Assembly (NCBI GenBank): GCA_028817635.1 | Contig: JAPPPH010000050.1 | Span: 1-9,299 of the forward strand | Origin: Verrucomicrobiales bacterium | GTDB lineage: Bacteria > Verrucomicrobiota > Verrucomicrobiia > Limisphaerales > UBA1096 | Reading direction: 5' to 3' | Length of the DNA stretch: 9,299 nucleotides | Shown: positions 1-6,440 of the stretch, piece by piece | How positions within the stretch are numbered: position 1 is the stretch's first letter | Layout: every line of letters starts with the position of its first letter | Notes under the pieces: model-generated | The model's input: only the letters and a program-made list of their open reading frames with translations | The model's database searches: none | What the model was told of the DNA's origin: nothing | Translations under genes and position numbers: made by a program

Positions 1-1
1 G

Positions 2-250
2 ATCCTCGAGTCGGTGTTGCTGCCGCAGCCTCCAAAACCGCCCGCACTCACCTCGCGCATAGCCAAGGGCGGCGCCCCGGTGCTGGTGATCGCCGGGCAG
101 AAAGGTCAGTTTTATCGCATCGAGCAGTCGAGCAACCTGCAGGAGTGGAAGGTGTTCAAGCTGGTCGAGGGCTTGGCCAAGCCGGTGGAAGTCAGCGTCC
201 CGGCGGCACCGGCCGGAGGTACGCGGTTTTACCGCACGGTGACACCGTAG
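2..250 (+). CDS. C-terminal end of a probable secreted protein (5' end outside window)
   Basis: The frame is open from the left edge to TAG at 248-250, so this is the last 82 codons of a longer gene. A GTG at 14 is in frame, but nothing supports it as the true start because the frame stays open upstream. The visible part has a Pro-rich spacer (PQPPKPPAL) followed by a small module, F-Y-R-I-E-Q-S-S-N-L-Q-E-W-K-V-F, ending in R-F-Y-R-T-V. This resembles the extreme C-terminus of the 1200-residue protein at 2729-6331 (A-Q-W-K-S-F-K ... R-F-Y-R-L). Such terminal modules are common on large exported PVC-group proteins. The function of the full protein cannot be told. A GCTTGGCCAAGC palindrome lies inside the module and encodes part of EGLAKP. 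The next gene starts 62 bp downstream. Confidence 0.75.
   Translation: MLESVLLPQPPKPPALTSRIAKGGAPVLVIAGQKGQFYRIEQSSNLQEWKVFKLVEGLAKPVEVSVPAAPAGGTRFYRTVTP
170..183. repeat. Dispersed palindrome copy 1 (inside coding sequence)
   Basis: GGCTTGGCCAAGCC is a perfect 14-bp palindrome containing the 12-bp core GCTTGGCCAAGC (171-182). It sits in the 3' part of the first gene, in a frame that reads G-L-A-K-P. The same core recurs at 263-274, 2850-2861 and 6384-6395. Confidence 0.75.
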
Positions 251-260
251 TTTTTGCCTT

Positions 261-276
261 CCGCTTGGCCAAGCGG
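261..276. repeat. Dispersed palindrome copy 2 (intergenic, 10 nt after a stop codon)
   Basis: CCGCTTGGCCAAGCGG is a perfect 16-bp palindrome in the 62-bp gap between the first gene and msrA. Together with the two T residues before it, it matches the copy at 6380-6397 over 18 bases. In RNA it could form a 6-bp stem with a GGCC loop. No T-tract follows on either strand, so it is not a standard intrinsic terminator. Its position just after a stop codon leaves a role in transcript 3'-end formation possible. Confidence 0.75.
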
Positions 277-312
277 GTGATTAGCCTCCGGGGCGAAGTA
301 AATTGATCTGTC

Positions 313-993
313 ATGAAGACCATCCGAAACGCCTTTTGTCTGCTGGCAACACTTGGTTTTGTCGGCGCCGGGTTTGCCGCTGAGTCGTCCAAGTCCAAAG
401 CCAAGCCCGCAAAGAATAAAAAACCTGCCGTGAGCGAAACGAAGTCATTTGAACCCACGACCAAGCCGAAGAAGACTGGCGTTGTCACCCTCGGGGCCGG
501 CTGTTTCTGGTGCGTGGAGGCGGTGTATCAGCGGATCGAGGGAGTCACCAAGGTGACCTCCGGCTACATGGGCGGCAAGATCCCGAACCCGACCTACGAG
601 CAGATCTGCACCGGCCGCACTGGCCACGCCGAGGTGGTCAAGGTGGAGTACGATCCGGCCAAGCTCACGTTGGAACAGGTGCTCGCGGTTTTCTGGAAGG
701 CGCACGACCCGACCACACTCAACCGGCAGGGCGCCGACATCGGCACCCAGTATCGTTCGGCGATTTTTTTTCACAGCGAAGCCGACAAGGCCGTGGCCGT
801 GAAATCAAAAAAGAAGGCCGATGCCTCCGGTGAATTTCGCCGACCGATCGTGACCGAGATCACCAAGGCGGCGACGTTTTACAAGGCGGAGGAGTATCAC
901 CAAAACTATTTCAATCTGAACTCGAACGCGCCGTACTGCCGCGCGGTCATCTGGCCCAAGCTGCTCAAGCTCGGCCTGAAGTTCAAAAAATAA
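313..993 (+). CDS. msrA: Peptide-methionine (S)-S-oxide reductase MsrA, exported
   Basis: MsrA reduces methionine-S-sulfoxide, free or in proteins, back to methionine. The 226-residue product has a signal peptide (residues 1 to about 23, hydrophobic core CLLATLGFVGAGFA), a Lys/Ala/Pro-rich linker (about 24-54), and a complete MsrA domain (about 56-220). The hallmark G-C-F-W motif has the nucleophilic Cys64. Further family signatures are G-R-T-G-H-A-E (103-107, with the conserved Glu107), D-I-G-T-Q-Y-R-S (142-149) and E-E-Y-H-Q-N-Y (193-199). Cys209 in N-A-P-Y-C is the likely resolving cysteine; Cys67 lies just after the active site. There is no MsrB domain and no msrB neighbour. The ATG at 313 puts the signal peptide at the N-terminus; only a weak, distant purine-rich stretch precedes it. 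The signal peptide implies action in the periplasm or at the envelope, where its electron donor is not evident. It probably shares a transcript with the CotH-like gene 22 bp downstream. Confidence 0.95.
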   Translation: MKTIRNAFCLLATLGFVGAGFAAESSKSKAKPAKNKKPAVSETKSFEPTTKPKKTGVVTLGAGCFWCVEAVYQRIEGVTKVTSGYMGGKIPNPTYEQICTGRTGHAEVVKVEYDPAKLTLEQVLAVFWKAHDPTTLNRQGADIGTQYRSAIFFHSEADKAVAVKSKKKADASGEFRRPIVTEITKAATFYKAEEYHQNYFNLNSNAPYCRAVIWPKLLKLGLKFKK

Positions 994-1015
994 TCCAACC
1001 TTCAAACCACACTAC

Positions 1016-2725
1016 ATGACCCGCTTGTCAGCCCTCATGCTGTCCGGCCTGTTGTTCGCCGGCGCGGCAATGGCCAAGGATCTTGCCCCCTACGGTTTCA
1101 AAAAATTCTTCGACCCAACCCGGTTGATTCAGGTTGAAATCAAGGTGAAACCGGATGACTGGGATCGGATGCGCAAGCAGCACCGCCTGCTGGTGAAGAC
1201 GCTGCGCACGGACATCCCGCCGACCGATCAGGAGAAACCGTTCGACTACGTGCCGGCGCAGTTGACGATCGACGGCACGAAGGTCGGCAAGGTGGCGATC
1301 CGGAAGAAAGGCTTCGTGGGGTCGCTGGATGCGAACCGGCCGTCGTTAAAAATCCAGATCGACCGTTACGACAAAAAGAAGATGTTCGCCGGGGTCGATA
1401 CGCTCACGCTGAACAACAATCGGCAGGACGGATCGCGGGTGCACCAGTTGATCGGTTACCAGCTATTCCGCGACGCAGGGTTGCCGGCGTCGCACTGCAA
1501 CCTCGCGCACGTCACGGTCAACGGTAAGTCGCTCGGGATTTATTCCAATGTGGAGTCGCTTGACAAACATCTGTTTCGGCGTGCGTTCGACAGTGCCAAG
1601 GGCACGCTGTACGAGGGTACGGTTTGTGATTTTCGGCTGCCTGTGCTGGTTCGTTTCGAGCGCAAGTTCGGCTCCGATAAGGCGGACAAGGTTCTTCGCA
1701 AGGCCGCCGTCGCCCTAAAGTCCGGCGACGAAAAACTGCTCAAGGAACTGGGCCGATACGTGGACATGGATCGATTCTACAAATTCTGGGCGATGGAGGT
1801 GTTGGCCGGGCACTGGGACGGCTATGTCAGCAACCGGAACAATTATTTCGTCTATTTTGACACCAAGTCAGACCGGCTGCACTTCCTGCCGTGGGGGGTG
1901 GATCAATTGGCGACCGACCGGAACATGTTTTGGGATCGGTCGTTTGACCCGCCGAAATCGGTCAAGGCCGACTCCGCCATTCCGCGCCGACTGTATCAAC
2001 ACTCGGAGGGTCGAAAAAAATATTTCGACGCCATGCGGGTGCTGTTGAAAAAGGCGTGGAACGAAAAGGAGCTGCTTGCGCAGATCGATGAATTGCAGGA
2101 GCTGATTGAGCCGCATCGCGTGGACAACAACTCATGGGTTAAAGGCAAAACCGAAGCGTTCAAGAAATTCATTCGGAACCGGCGCGAGGAAGTGACGAGC
2201 GAATTCGAAGGCGGCAAGACGCCCGAGTGGATGCTGGCTCAGCGGCCGTTGATGAGTGACCTGATAAAGGTGGCGGACGCCAATGGGACGTTTGCGTTGA
2301 AGTTGGGCGATGCCGAGAAGAACTCGTTCGGTTTTATTGAGGCCAAAGGCACCAGCAAGTTGACGCTGAAGTGGGGGGACAAAAAAATAGACTTTGGTAA
2401 ACCGACGTTTGGCATCCGGAAAAACGGCCGCCATTCCGTCACGTTGAGATTGACCCGTGACGACGCGCCGGAGGGCGAGCCCAAGGCAGTCGAGATTCAC
2501 TTTCCGCAACGGCGCATCGGCGAGGGGGAGTCGGTGCCGTACCGGCTCGACATCTTTGCGAGTCCGGCGCAGGGGAATGTGTTCGTCGACGGCTCGCACG
2601 AGCCGGCCGGCAACTTCGGTGGCCGGGTGGTGATCAACCGCTTTGGCACCGAGCCGGGCGACGCGATCGAGGGCCGGCTGGAAAGCGAGGTGTTCCGCTT
2701 TCTCCCGCCCAAGGACGAGGAGTAG
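1016..2725 (+). CDS. Exported CotH-like protein kinase family protein (compact form)
   Basis: The 569-residue product belongs to the CotH kinase family, atypical kinases known from Bacillus spore-coat protein CotH, which phosphorylates Ser residues of coat proteins. A signal peptide occupies residues 1-20 (cleavage after A-M-A). The kinase-like region spans about 36-395. It includes R-P-S-L-K-I (Lys112, candidate nucleotide-binding Lys), L-N-N-N-R-Q-D-G-S (132-140), V-N-G-K-S-L-G-I-Y-S-N-V-E (168-180), and G-H-W-D-G-Y-V-S-N-R-N-N-Y-F (265-278), where Asp268 is the probable catalytic residue. F-L-P-W-G-V-D-Q (290-297) follows, with Asp296 as the probable metal ligand. About 150 residues follow (about 413-569), predicted mainly beta and ending G-R-V-V-I-N-R-F-G-T-E-P-G-D-A-I-E-G; I do not recognise this domain. 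No Shine-Dalgarno sequence precedes ATG 1016, but the start fits the signal peptide. It lies 22 bp after msrA and converges with the next gene at a 3-bp gap. Substrate unknown; spores are not implied. Confidence 0.88.
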   Translation: MTRLSALMLSGLLFAGAAMAKDLAPYGFKKFFDPTRLIQVEIKVKPDDWDRMRKQHRLLVKTLRTDIPPTDQEKPFDYVPAQLTIDGTKVGKVAIRKKGFVGSLDANRPSLKIQIDRYDKKKMFAGVDTLTLNNNRQDGSRVHQLIGYQLFRDAGLPASHCNLAHVTVNGKSLGIYSNVESLDKHLFRRAFDSAKGTLYEGTVCDFRLPVLVRFERKFGSDKADKVLRKAAVALKSGDEKLLKELGRYVDMDRFYKFWAMEVLAGHWDGYVSNRNNYFVYFDTKSDRLHFLPWGVDQLATDRNMFWDRSFDPPKSVKADSAIPRRLYQHSEGRKKYFDAMRVLLKKAWNEKELLAQIDELQELIEPHRVDNNSWVKGKTEAFKKFIRNRREEVTSEFEGGKTPEWMLAQRPLMSDLIKVADANGTFALKLGDAEKNSFGFIEAKGTSKLTLKWGDKKIDFGKPTFGIRKNGRHSVTLRLTRDDAPEGEPKAVEIHFPQRRIGEGESVPYRLDIFASPAQGNVFVDGSHEPAGNFGGRVVINRFGTEPGDAIEGRLESEVFRFLPPKDEE

Positions 2726-2728
2726 CGG

Positions 2729-5700
2729 TCAGCCGCCGGGCTGGATTTTTAGCCGATAAAAGCGCTGCGTCGCGCCGGGGTTGCGGTCAAAAACCTTCAG
2801 GGATTGCGCTTGGCCTGAAGGCGCGATGACCTTGAATGATTTCCATTGCGCTTGGCCAAGCGCTTGGCCGAGTGTGTCGATGGACTGCACCTCAACGCCG
2901 GTGTCCTTGGGCAGTTCCAGCGAAAGGATCACCCCGCTTGGCCCGACCTGAATCGCCGTGAAGAAAACCTCGGTGCGCTCATCCGCCTGGCCGGGCGAGC
3001 CGTTCGGATTCCAACTTGGCCGCCAGCCGTCTTTGCCTAGTTTTTCGTCCTGCGTCGCACCATCCTTGGCAACCAGCGAGAAGCCCTGTCCGTCGGTCGT
3101 CGGGAACCAGTCGTCGAGGTAGTTCAGCTTGAGAATGCTCTTGCCGCGTTGGGTGGACAGTTCCAGCGGGCCACCACCGTTGCTCAGCTTGCCCTGATAT
3201 TCGCCGATCACCGGAATCTCACTGCCGTAGCGCACGGCAAACGCCCGGGCGTTTCGGACGATCAAAAAGCGCTCGCCCGGTTCGAGAATTTTATCCGTGC
3301 CATGAAGGAAAGAAAACCGAACCTCCCCGCCGATGGACAGTCCGGAGAGATTGAGTGCGTTCCGGCTGTTGTTGAACAGTTCAACAAATTCAAAGTCGGA
3401 CGAGCGGAAGGTGGAATCCACCGCGAGTTCGCCGGGCGCAGGGTCGAGCGGGTGGTAGTGGATCTCGGAGAAAACCAGATCGCCGGCGGCCGGGGGCGGT
3501 GCGATGGAATAAAATGGAGTGATCGTCCCGGACCACTTGCTGGTCAACGGCGGGTTGCCTGAGCCGGTGCGGGCGCGGTGGTTCGACTTGTAAACGCGGG
3601 CGGTCAACAGCGTGCTCTCGTTGATCACGATCGGGTCGGTGTAAAGTTTTGCCTTGGTTGCAACTTTGCCACCGGATCGGCGGGGGTCGGTGCCGTCGAG
3701 GGTGTAATAGATTTTGCCACCCTCGGGGGACTTAAGCGTGACAACCGTTCCGGGCGGGATGTAGCCGGCCGGCTTGTCGGATGTCGGCGGATCGACGAAC
3801 TGCGATTCCATGAAAGTGATGCGATCCCCGAGCCACGTTTGCATGTGCCGGATCTCGCCCTCGTAGGTGCCGCCGTACCGGCTGCGAGGGCGCTGGTTCC
3901 AACGGGCGAGGTTGCGTTTTTGGGCCTCGAACAATTCGCCGGCCATGCGGTCGATCAGCCCGTTGATATTGTCGTTGCTGAACTGCGCCCGGCGCAGCTC
4001 CTGAAAACGGTCGATGTATTTCTGGTAAAAATCGATGTCCTGAAACATGCGGTTCCACCACGGGTAGTTGAAGAAATCGGTGCCACCGCCGCCCCGCCAT
4101 TGCTTGGGGTTGCTGTCGCGGCCATCGGTCGAGCCAAGCGCTCGGTCAAAGTCCCAAATCGGGCCGTAGGTGAGTTTACCACCGCGCGGGATGTGCATGT
4201 ACGTGCTGAGTCGGAGCGCATCGACGTTGAACGCGACAACGTTAAGCAGGTGATGATCGATCGCCGCCTCCACGTCGATGTACTTGGCATAGCCCCGATC
4301 CGGATCGCGAAAATTCGCCCCGTTCAGCGCATTGCCCATGTCGTTGAGATACTGGCGGAGCGCCTTTTCGTGCGGATCGAATGCTTTGGACTCCATCTGC
4401 TCCTCCTTCGGGTAGACGTACTTGATGCTCTGGCCGGCCGCGCCAAAGCCGGAGTCGCCCGGGTCAGCCCGGTCGATCTTGAGAATGTAACCGCCGGACA
4501 CCTCCGGCGAGGCTTGGTGTTCGGGGAACAGTTTCTCGACATCGACCCGGTCCGCGTCGCGGTCGATTTTCTCGATCAACGCGTACACGCCGAAGTAGTC
4601 GCCGGTGGAGAGCGCGCCGCCGTTGGTGTTCAGGTATACCTCGACGAATCGCGTGCGCGGTGCGTACCGCCCGATCTGCCGACTTAGCTCGTAGATGAAT
4701 GGATTGTGCATCAGCGAGAGGTCGAAGTTGTACGGCCCCCAGAGCACCCAGTCCGATTCGCTGGGCATGCCGAGCAGCGAGAGGTTTTTGTCTTCGCCGA
4801 ACTCATCCTGCAACTCGAGCGAGAGCGATGCCTTGGAGCGTCCGCCCGTACTCGAACCGCGTGTCTTGATGCCGACCTGGCTGGCCACGGCGATCTCGTT
4901 CCGAAACCGGCTGCGGCCCCGTTCCGGCTCGATGATGGCCATCGACGCTATCTGGTAGTCGCCCGAGGGGGGACGGCCGTCGCCGTAATTCTCCAGCACG
5001 ATGTACGGCAGGTTGGACGAGGCGTTGTTCAGGCTGCGCTGGGTCTCGAAATACGTCGCGCTGCCGACCGGCCCCATGCCGCCGTTGGGGTGAACCAGCC
5101 GCGCCTTGATCGGGGTCGTATTGCTGAGGGTCAGCTTGGCCGTGTAAACCGTCGATGCTCCGTCCGGCACGGAGCCGTCGGTGGTGTAATGGATTTTCGA
5201 CTCGGCACTGGCGGTCTCCGGCTTGGTCAGCTCAATCTCGAGTGAGGTCTGGAAAAACTGGCTGGGCTGCTTGAACACCACCTCCGCTTCCACGCCGGTC
5301 ACGGTGTCGTTGTTGCGCTCGCCCGGCGAGGGCTGGAACATGAACCCGAACGACTCCTTCACCTCGGATTTTTTGTACGCGACGATTTCCGGATGGATCA
5401 ACAGGTCGGAGCTGGTGACCTTGTTGTTCAACCCCTGGATGGCGAGAATGTTTTCTCCCGTCTTCAGCACATCCGCGAACCCGGCAATGCTGAACTCCAC
5501 CGGGGTGGTCGCGATGGAGTCCGGCCGGTTTTGCGGGGCACCGGATTTCCAGTTGAGCGACGAAGGCGCGTTGTCACTGGCGATCTTTTTACCGTTAATG
5601 AACGCAGTGAAGCCGTCCTCGTATTTCAGGCGCAACACCACCTCCTCGATCTGCGACAGGTCCGTCACCGTAAACGGCACGCGGATGTACACCGATTCCG

Positions 5701-6331
5701 TGCTGTTGCGCATCTCGGAGACACTCAGCCCGATGCGGCTGCCGTAGTCGTACCCGACCGCGGTCTTGCCCTTCTTCCAACTGCTGTCGTCGAAGTCCAG
5801 CTCCTTCCAGCCCTTGCCGGCCGTGCTGGTCTTCGGCACCAGCGCGCGTGCGGCGGATTTTTCGCGGAGCAGAATCACCTCGTTGCGCTTCGTGTTGCCC
5901 TTGCCGAACGAAACGTCATCGAACTGCTCCGGGTACTTGGGCGCAAACTCGTATGCGACCTTCCCGCCCGCATCCAGCAGGGCGAGGTAGCCGGCTTCGC
6001 GGCTGAGCCGGAAATCCGTGTGCAACGGCGCGTTCAAGACCGTGCGATTTTTGCCGGAGGCAAACACCACGCGGTACTCGCGCGAGCCAAGCGTCACATT
6101 CGGAAACGTCCACTTGGTTTGGTGGGTGGGATCATCCGTCAGTGCCCAGCCCTTTAGGTTCACCGAAGTGCCGCTTGGGTTGAACAGCTCGATCCAGTCG
6201 GAGCGGTCGTCATCGTCGTCCACCACCGTCGATCGATTGACCGCCATGAACTCGGAAATGATCGGCGCCGGCCAAGCGCTTGGCCCGCCGAGCAACAGCA
6301 GCGCTGCCGTGAGAATCGGAAAAAACCTCAT
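2729..6331 (-). CDS. Large exported multidomain protein: lamin-tail / CotH kinase / chitobiase-C-like domains
   Basis: The product is 1200 residues. Domains in order: signal peptide (1-22); lamin-tail domain (about 23-125; I-I-S-E-F-M-A-V-N, D-W-I-E-L-F-N, L-K-G-W-A-L-T-D-D); a beta-sandwich, perhaps carbohydrate-binding (about 170-320; Y-I-R-V-P-F, D-G-F-T-A-F-I-N-G-K); chitobiase/hexosaminidase-C-like repeat (about 365-425; I-H-Y-T-T-D-G-S-V-P-D). Next comes the CotH kinase (about 440-800; G-R-S-K-A-S-L-S-L-E with Lys500, G-V-Y-A-L-I-E-K with Glu587, N-V-D-A-L-R-L-S-T-Y, and G-P-I-W-D-F-D-R-A with Asp727 and Asp729). A second chitobiase-C-like repeat (about 860-915; I-Y-Y-T-L-D-G-T-D-P-R), a second lamin-tail domain (about 951-1070; F-E-F-V-E-L-F-N-N), and a terminal module (about 1125-1195) ending Q-R-F-Y-R-L follow. 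The kinase motifs look complete. The family fits exported PVC-group surface or protein-modifying proteins; substrate unknown. The gene follows the sulfatase after 109 bp on the same strand. Confidence 0.9.
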   Translation of the reverse strand: MRFFPILTAALLLLGGPSAWPAPIISEFMAVNRSTVVDDDDDRSDWIELFNPSGTSVNLKGWALTDDPTHQTKWTFPNVTLGSREYRVVFASGKNRTVLNAPLHTDFRLSREAGYLALLDAGGKVAYEFAPKYPEQFDDVSFGKGNTKRNEVILLREKSAARALVPKTSTAGKGWKELDFDDSSWKKGKTAVGYDYGSRIGLSVSEMRNSTESVYIRVPFTVTDLSQIEEVVLRLKYEDGFTAFINGKKIASDNAPSSLNWKSGAPQNRPDSIATTPVEFSIAGFADVLKTGENILAIQGLNNKVTSSDLLIHPEIVAYKKSEVKESFGFMFQPSPGERNNDTVTGVEAEVVFKQPSQFFQTSLEIELTKPETASAESKIHYTTDGSVPDGASTVYTAKLTLSNTTPIKARLVHPNGGMGPVGSATYFETQRSLNNASSNLPYIVLENYGDGRPPSGDYQIASMAIIEPERGRSRFRNEIAVASQVGIKTRGSSTGGRSKASLSLELQDEFGEDKNLSLLGMPSESDWVLWGPYNFDLSLMHNPFIYELSRQIGRYAPRTRFVEVYLNTNGGALSTGDYFGVYALIEKIDRDADRVDVEKLFPEHQASPEVSGGYILKIDRADPGDSGFGAAGQSIKYVYPKEEQMESKAFDPHEKALRQYLNDMGNALNGANFRDPDRGYAKYIDVEAAIDHHLLNVVAFNVDALRLSTYMHIPRGGKLTYGPIWDFDRALGSTDGRDSNPKQWRGGGGTDFFNYPWWNRMFQDIDFYQKYIDRFQELRRAQFSNDNINGLIDRMAGELFEAQKRNLARWNQRPRSRYGGTYEGEIRHMQTWLGDRITFMESQFVDPPTSDKPAGYIPPGTVVTLKSPEGGKIYYTLDGTDPRRSGGKVATKAKLYTDPIVINESTLLTARVYKSNHRARTGSGNPPLTSKWSGTITPFYSIAPPPAAGDLVFSEIHYHPLDPAPGELAVDSTFRSSDFEFVELFNNSRNALNLSGLSIGGEVRFSFLHGTDKILEPGERFLIVRNARAFAVRYGSEIPVIGEYQGKLSNGGGPLELSTQRGKSILKLNYLDDWFPTTDGQGFSLVAKDGATQDEKLGKDGWRPSWNPNGSPGQADERTEVFFTAIQVGPSGVILSLELPKDTGVEVQSIDTLGQALGQAQWKSFKVIAPSGQAQSLKVFDRNPGATQRFYRLKIQPGG
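2850..2869. repeat. Dispersed palindrome copy 3, overlapping double unit inside coding sequence
   Basis: GCTTGGCCAAGCGCTTGGCC combines the 12-bp core (2850-2861) with the phase-shifted 16-bp palindrome GGCCAAGCGCTTGGCC (2854-2869). A related half unit, GCGCTTGGCC, lies at 2806-2815. In the minus-strand gene these units read L-G-Q-A-L-G-Q-A and G-Q-A, in its C-terminal module. Confidence 0.75.
6270..6285. repeat. Dispersed palindrome copy 4, phase-shifted form in a signal-peptide region
   Basis: GGCCAAGCGCTTGGCC is a perfect 16-bp palindrome identical to 2854-2869. It lies in the start of the large CotH gene and encodes P-S-A-W-P, right at the predicted signal-peptide cleavage region. Confidence 0.7.
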
Positions 6332-6440
6332 GTCGTCCCGGAGTTGTCGCCAAACGCCGCCTGCAACGAAAGGAATTTGTTCCGCTTGGCCAAGCGGAAG
6401 GAGAGCAGCCGCGAGGTGTTGCCTCGATGAAAAAGTCCGG
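6332..6440. other. 109-bp gap between the sulfatase gene and the large CotH gene
   Basis: This stretch separates two co-directional minus-strand genes. It contains the 20-bp palindrome at 6380-6399 and a run of five A on the + strand at 6430-6434 (T on the minus strand). I see no convincing -35/-10 pair and no Shine-Dalgarno sequence before the CotH start at 6331. It could hold a promoter for the CotH gene or simply be an operon spacer. Confidence 0.5.
6380..6399. repeat. Dispersed palindrome copy 5, longest (20 bp), intergenic
   Basis: TTCCGCTTGGCCAAGCGGAA is a perfect 20-bp palindrome, 41 nt downstream of the sulfatase stop on the minus strand and 48 nt upstream of the CotH start. It shares 18 bases with the copy at 259-276. 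It could fold into an 8-bp stem with a 4-nt loop in RNA. No U-tract follows. Confidence 0.75.

Noticed and set aside
1..10. GATC followed by CTCGAG at the left edge as a cloning junction
   Set aside because: The bases read in frame with the downstream coding sequence (I-L-E-S), and no vector sequence is visible, so they may be natural.
4130..4145. GAGCCAAGCGCTCGG as another copy of the dispersed palindrome
   Set aside because: It lacks the full 12-bp core and encodes the conserved kinase stretch D-R-A-L-G, so its sequence is explained by protein constraint.
3578..4687. A 369-codon open frame on the + strand inside the large CotH gene, and another of 254 codons at 5393-6157
   Set aside because: Both are antisense shadows in GC-rich coding DNA. 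Their translations are Arg/Val/Ala-rich with no recognisable motifs, while the minus-strand frame has full domain content over 1200 codons.
6367..6374. CGAAAGGA matching the 3' end of tRNA-Leu (near 8652-8659) as the second attachment site of an integrated island
   Set aside because: The match is only 8 bp, likely enough by chance in 9.3 kb, and no integrase gene is present.
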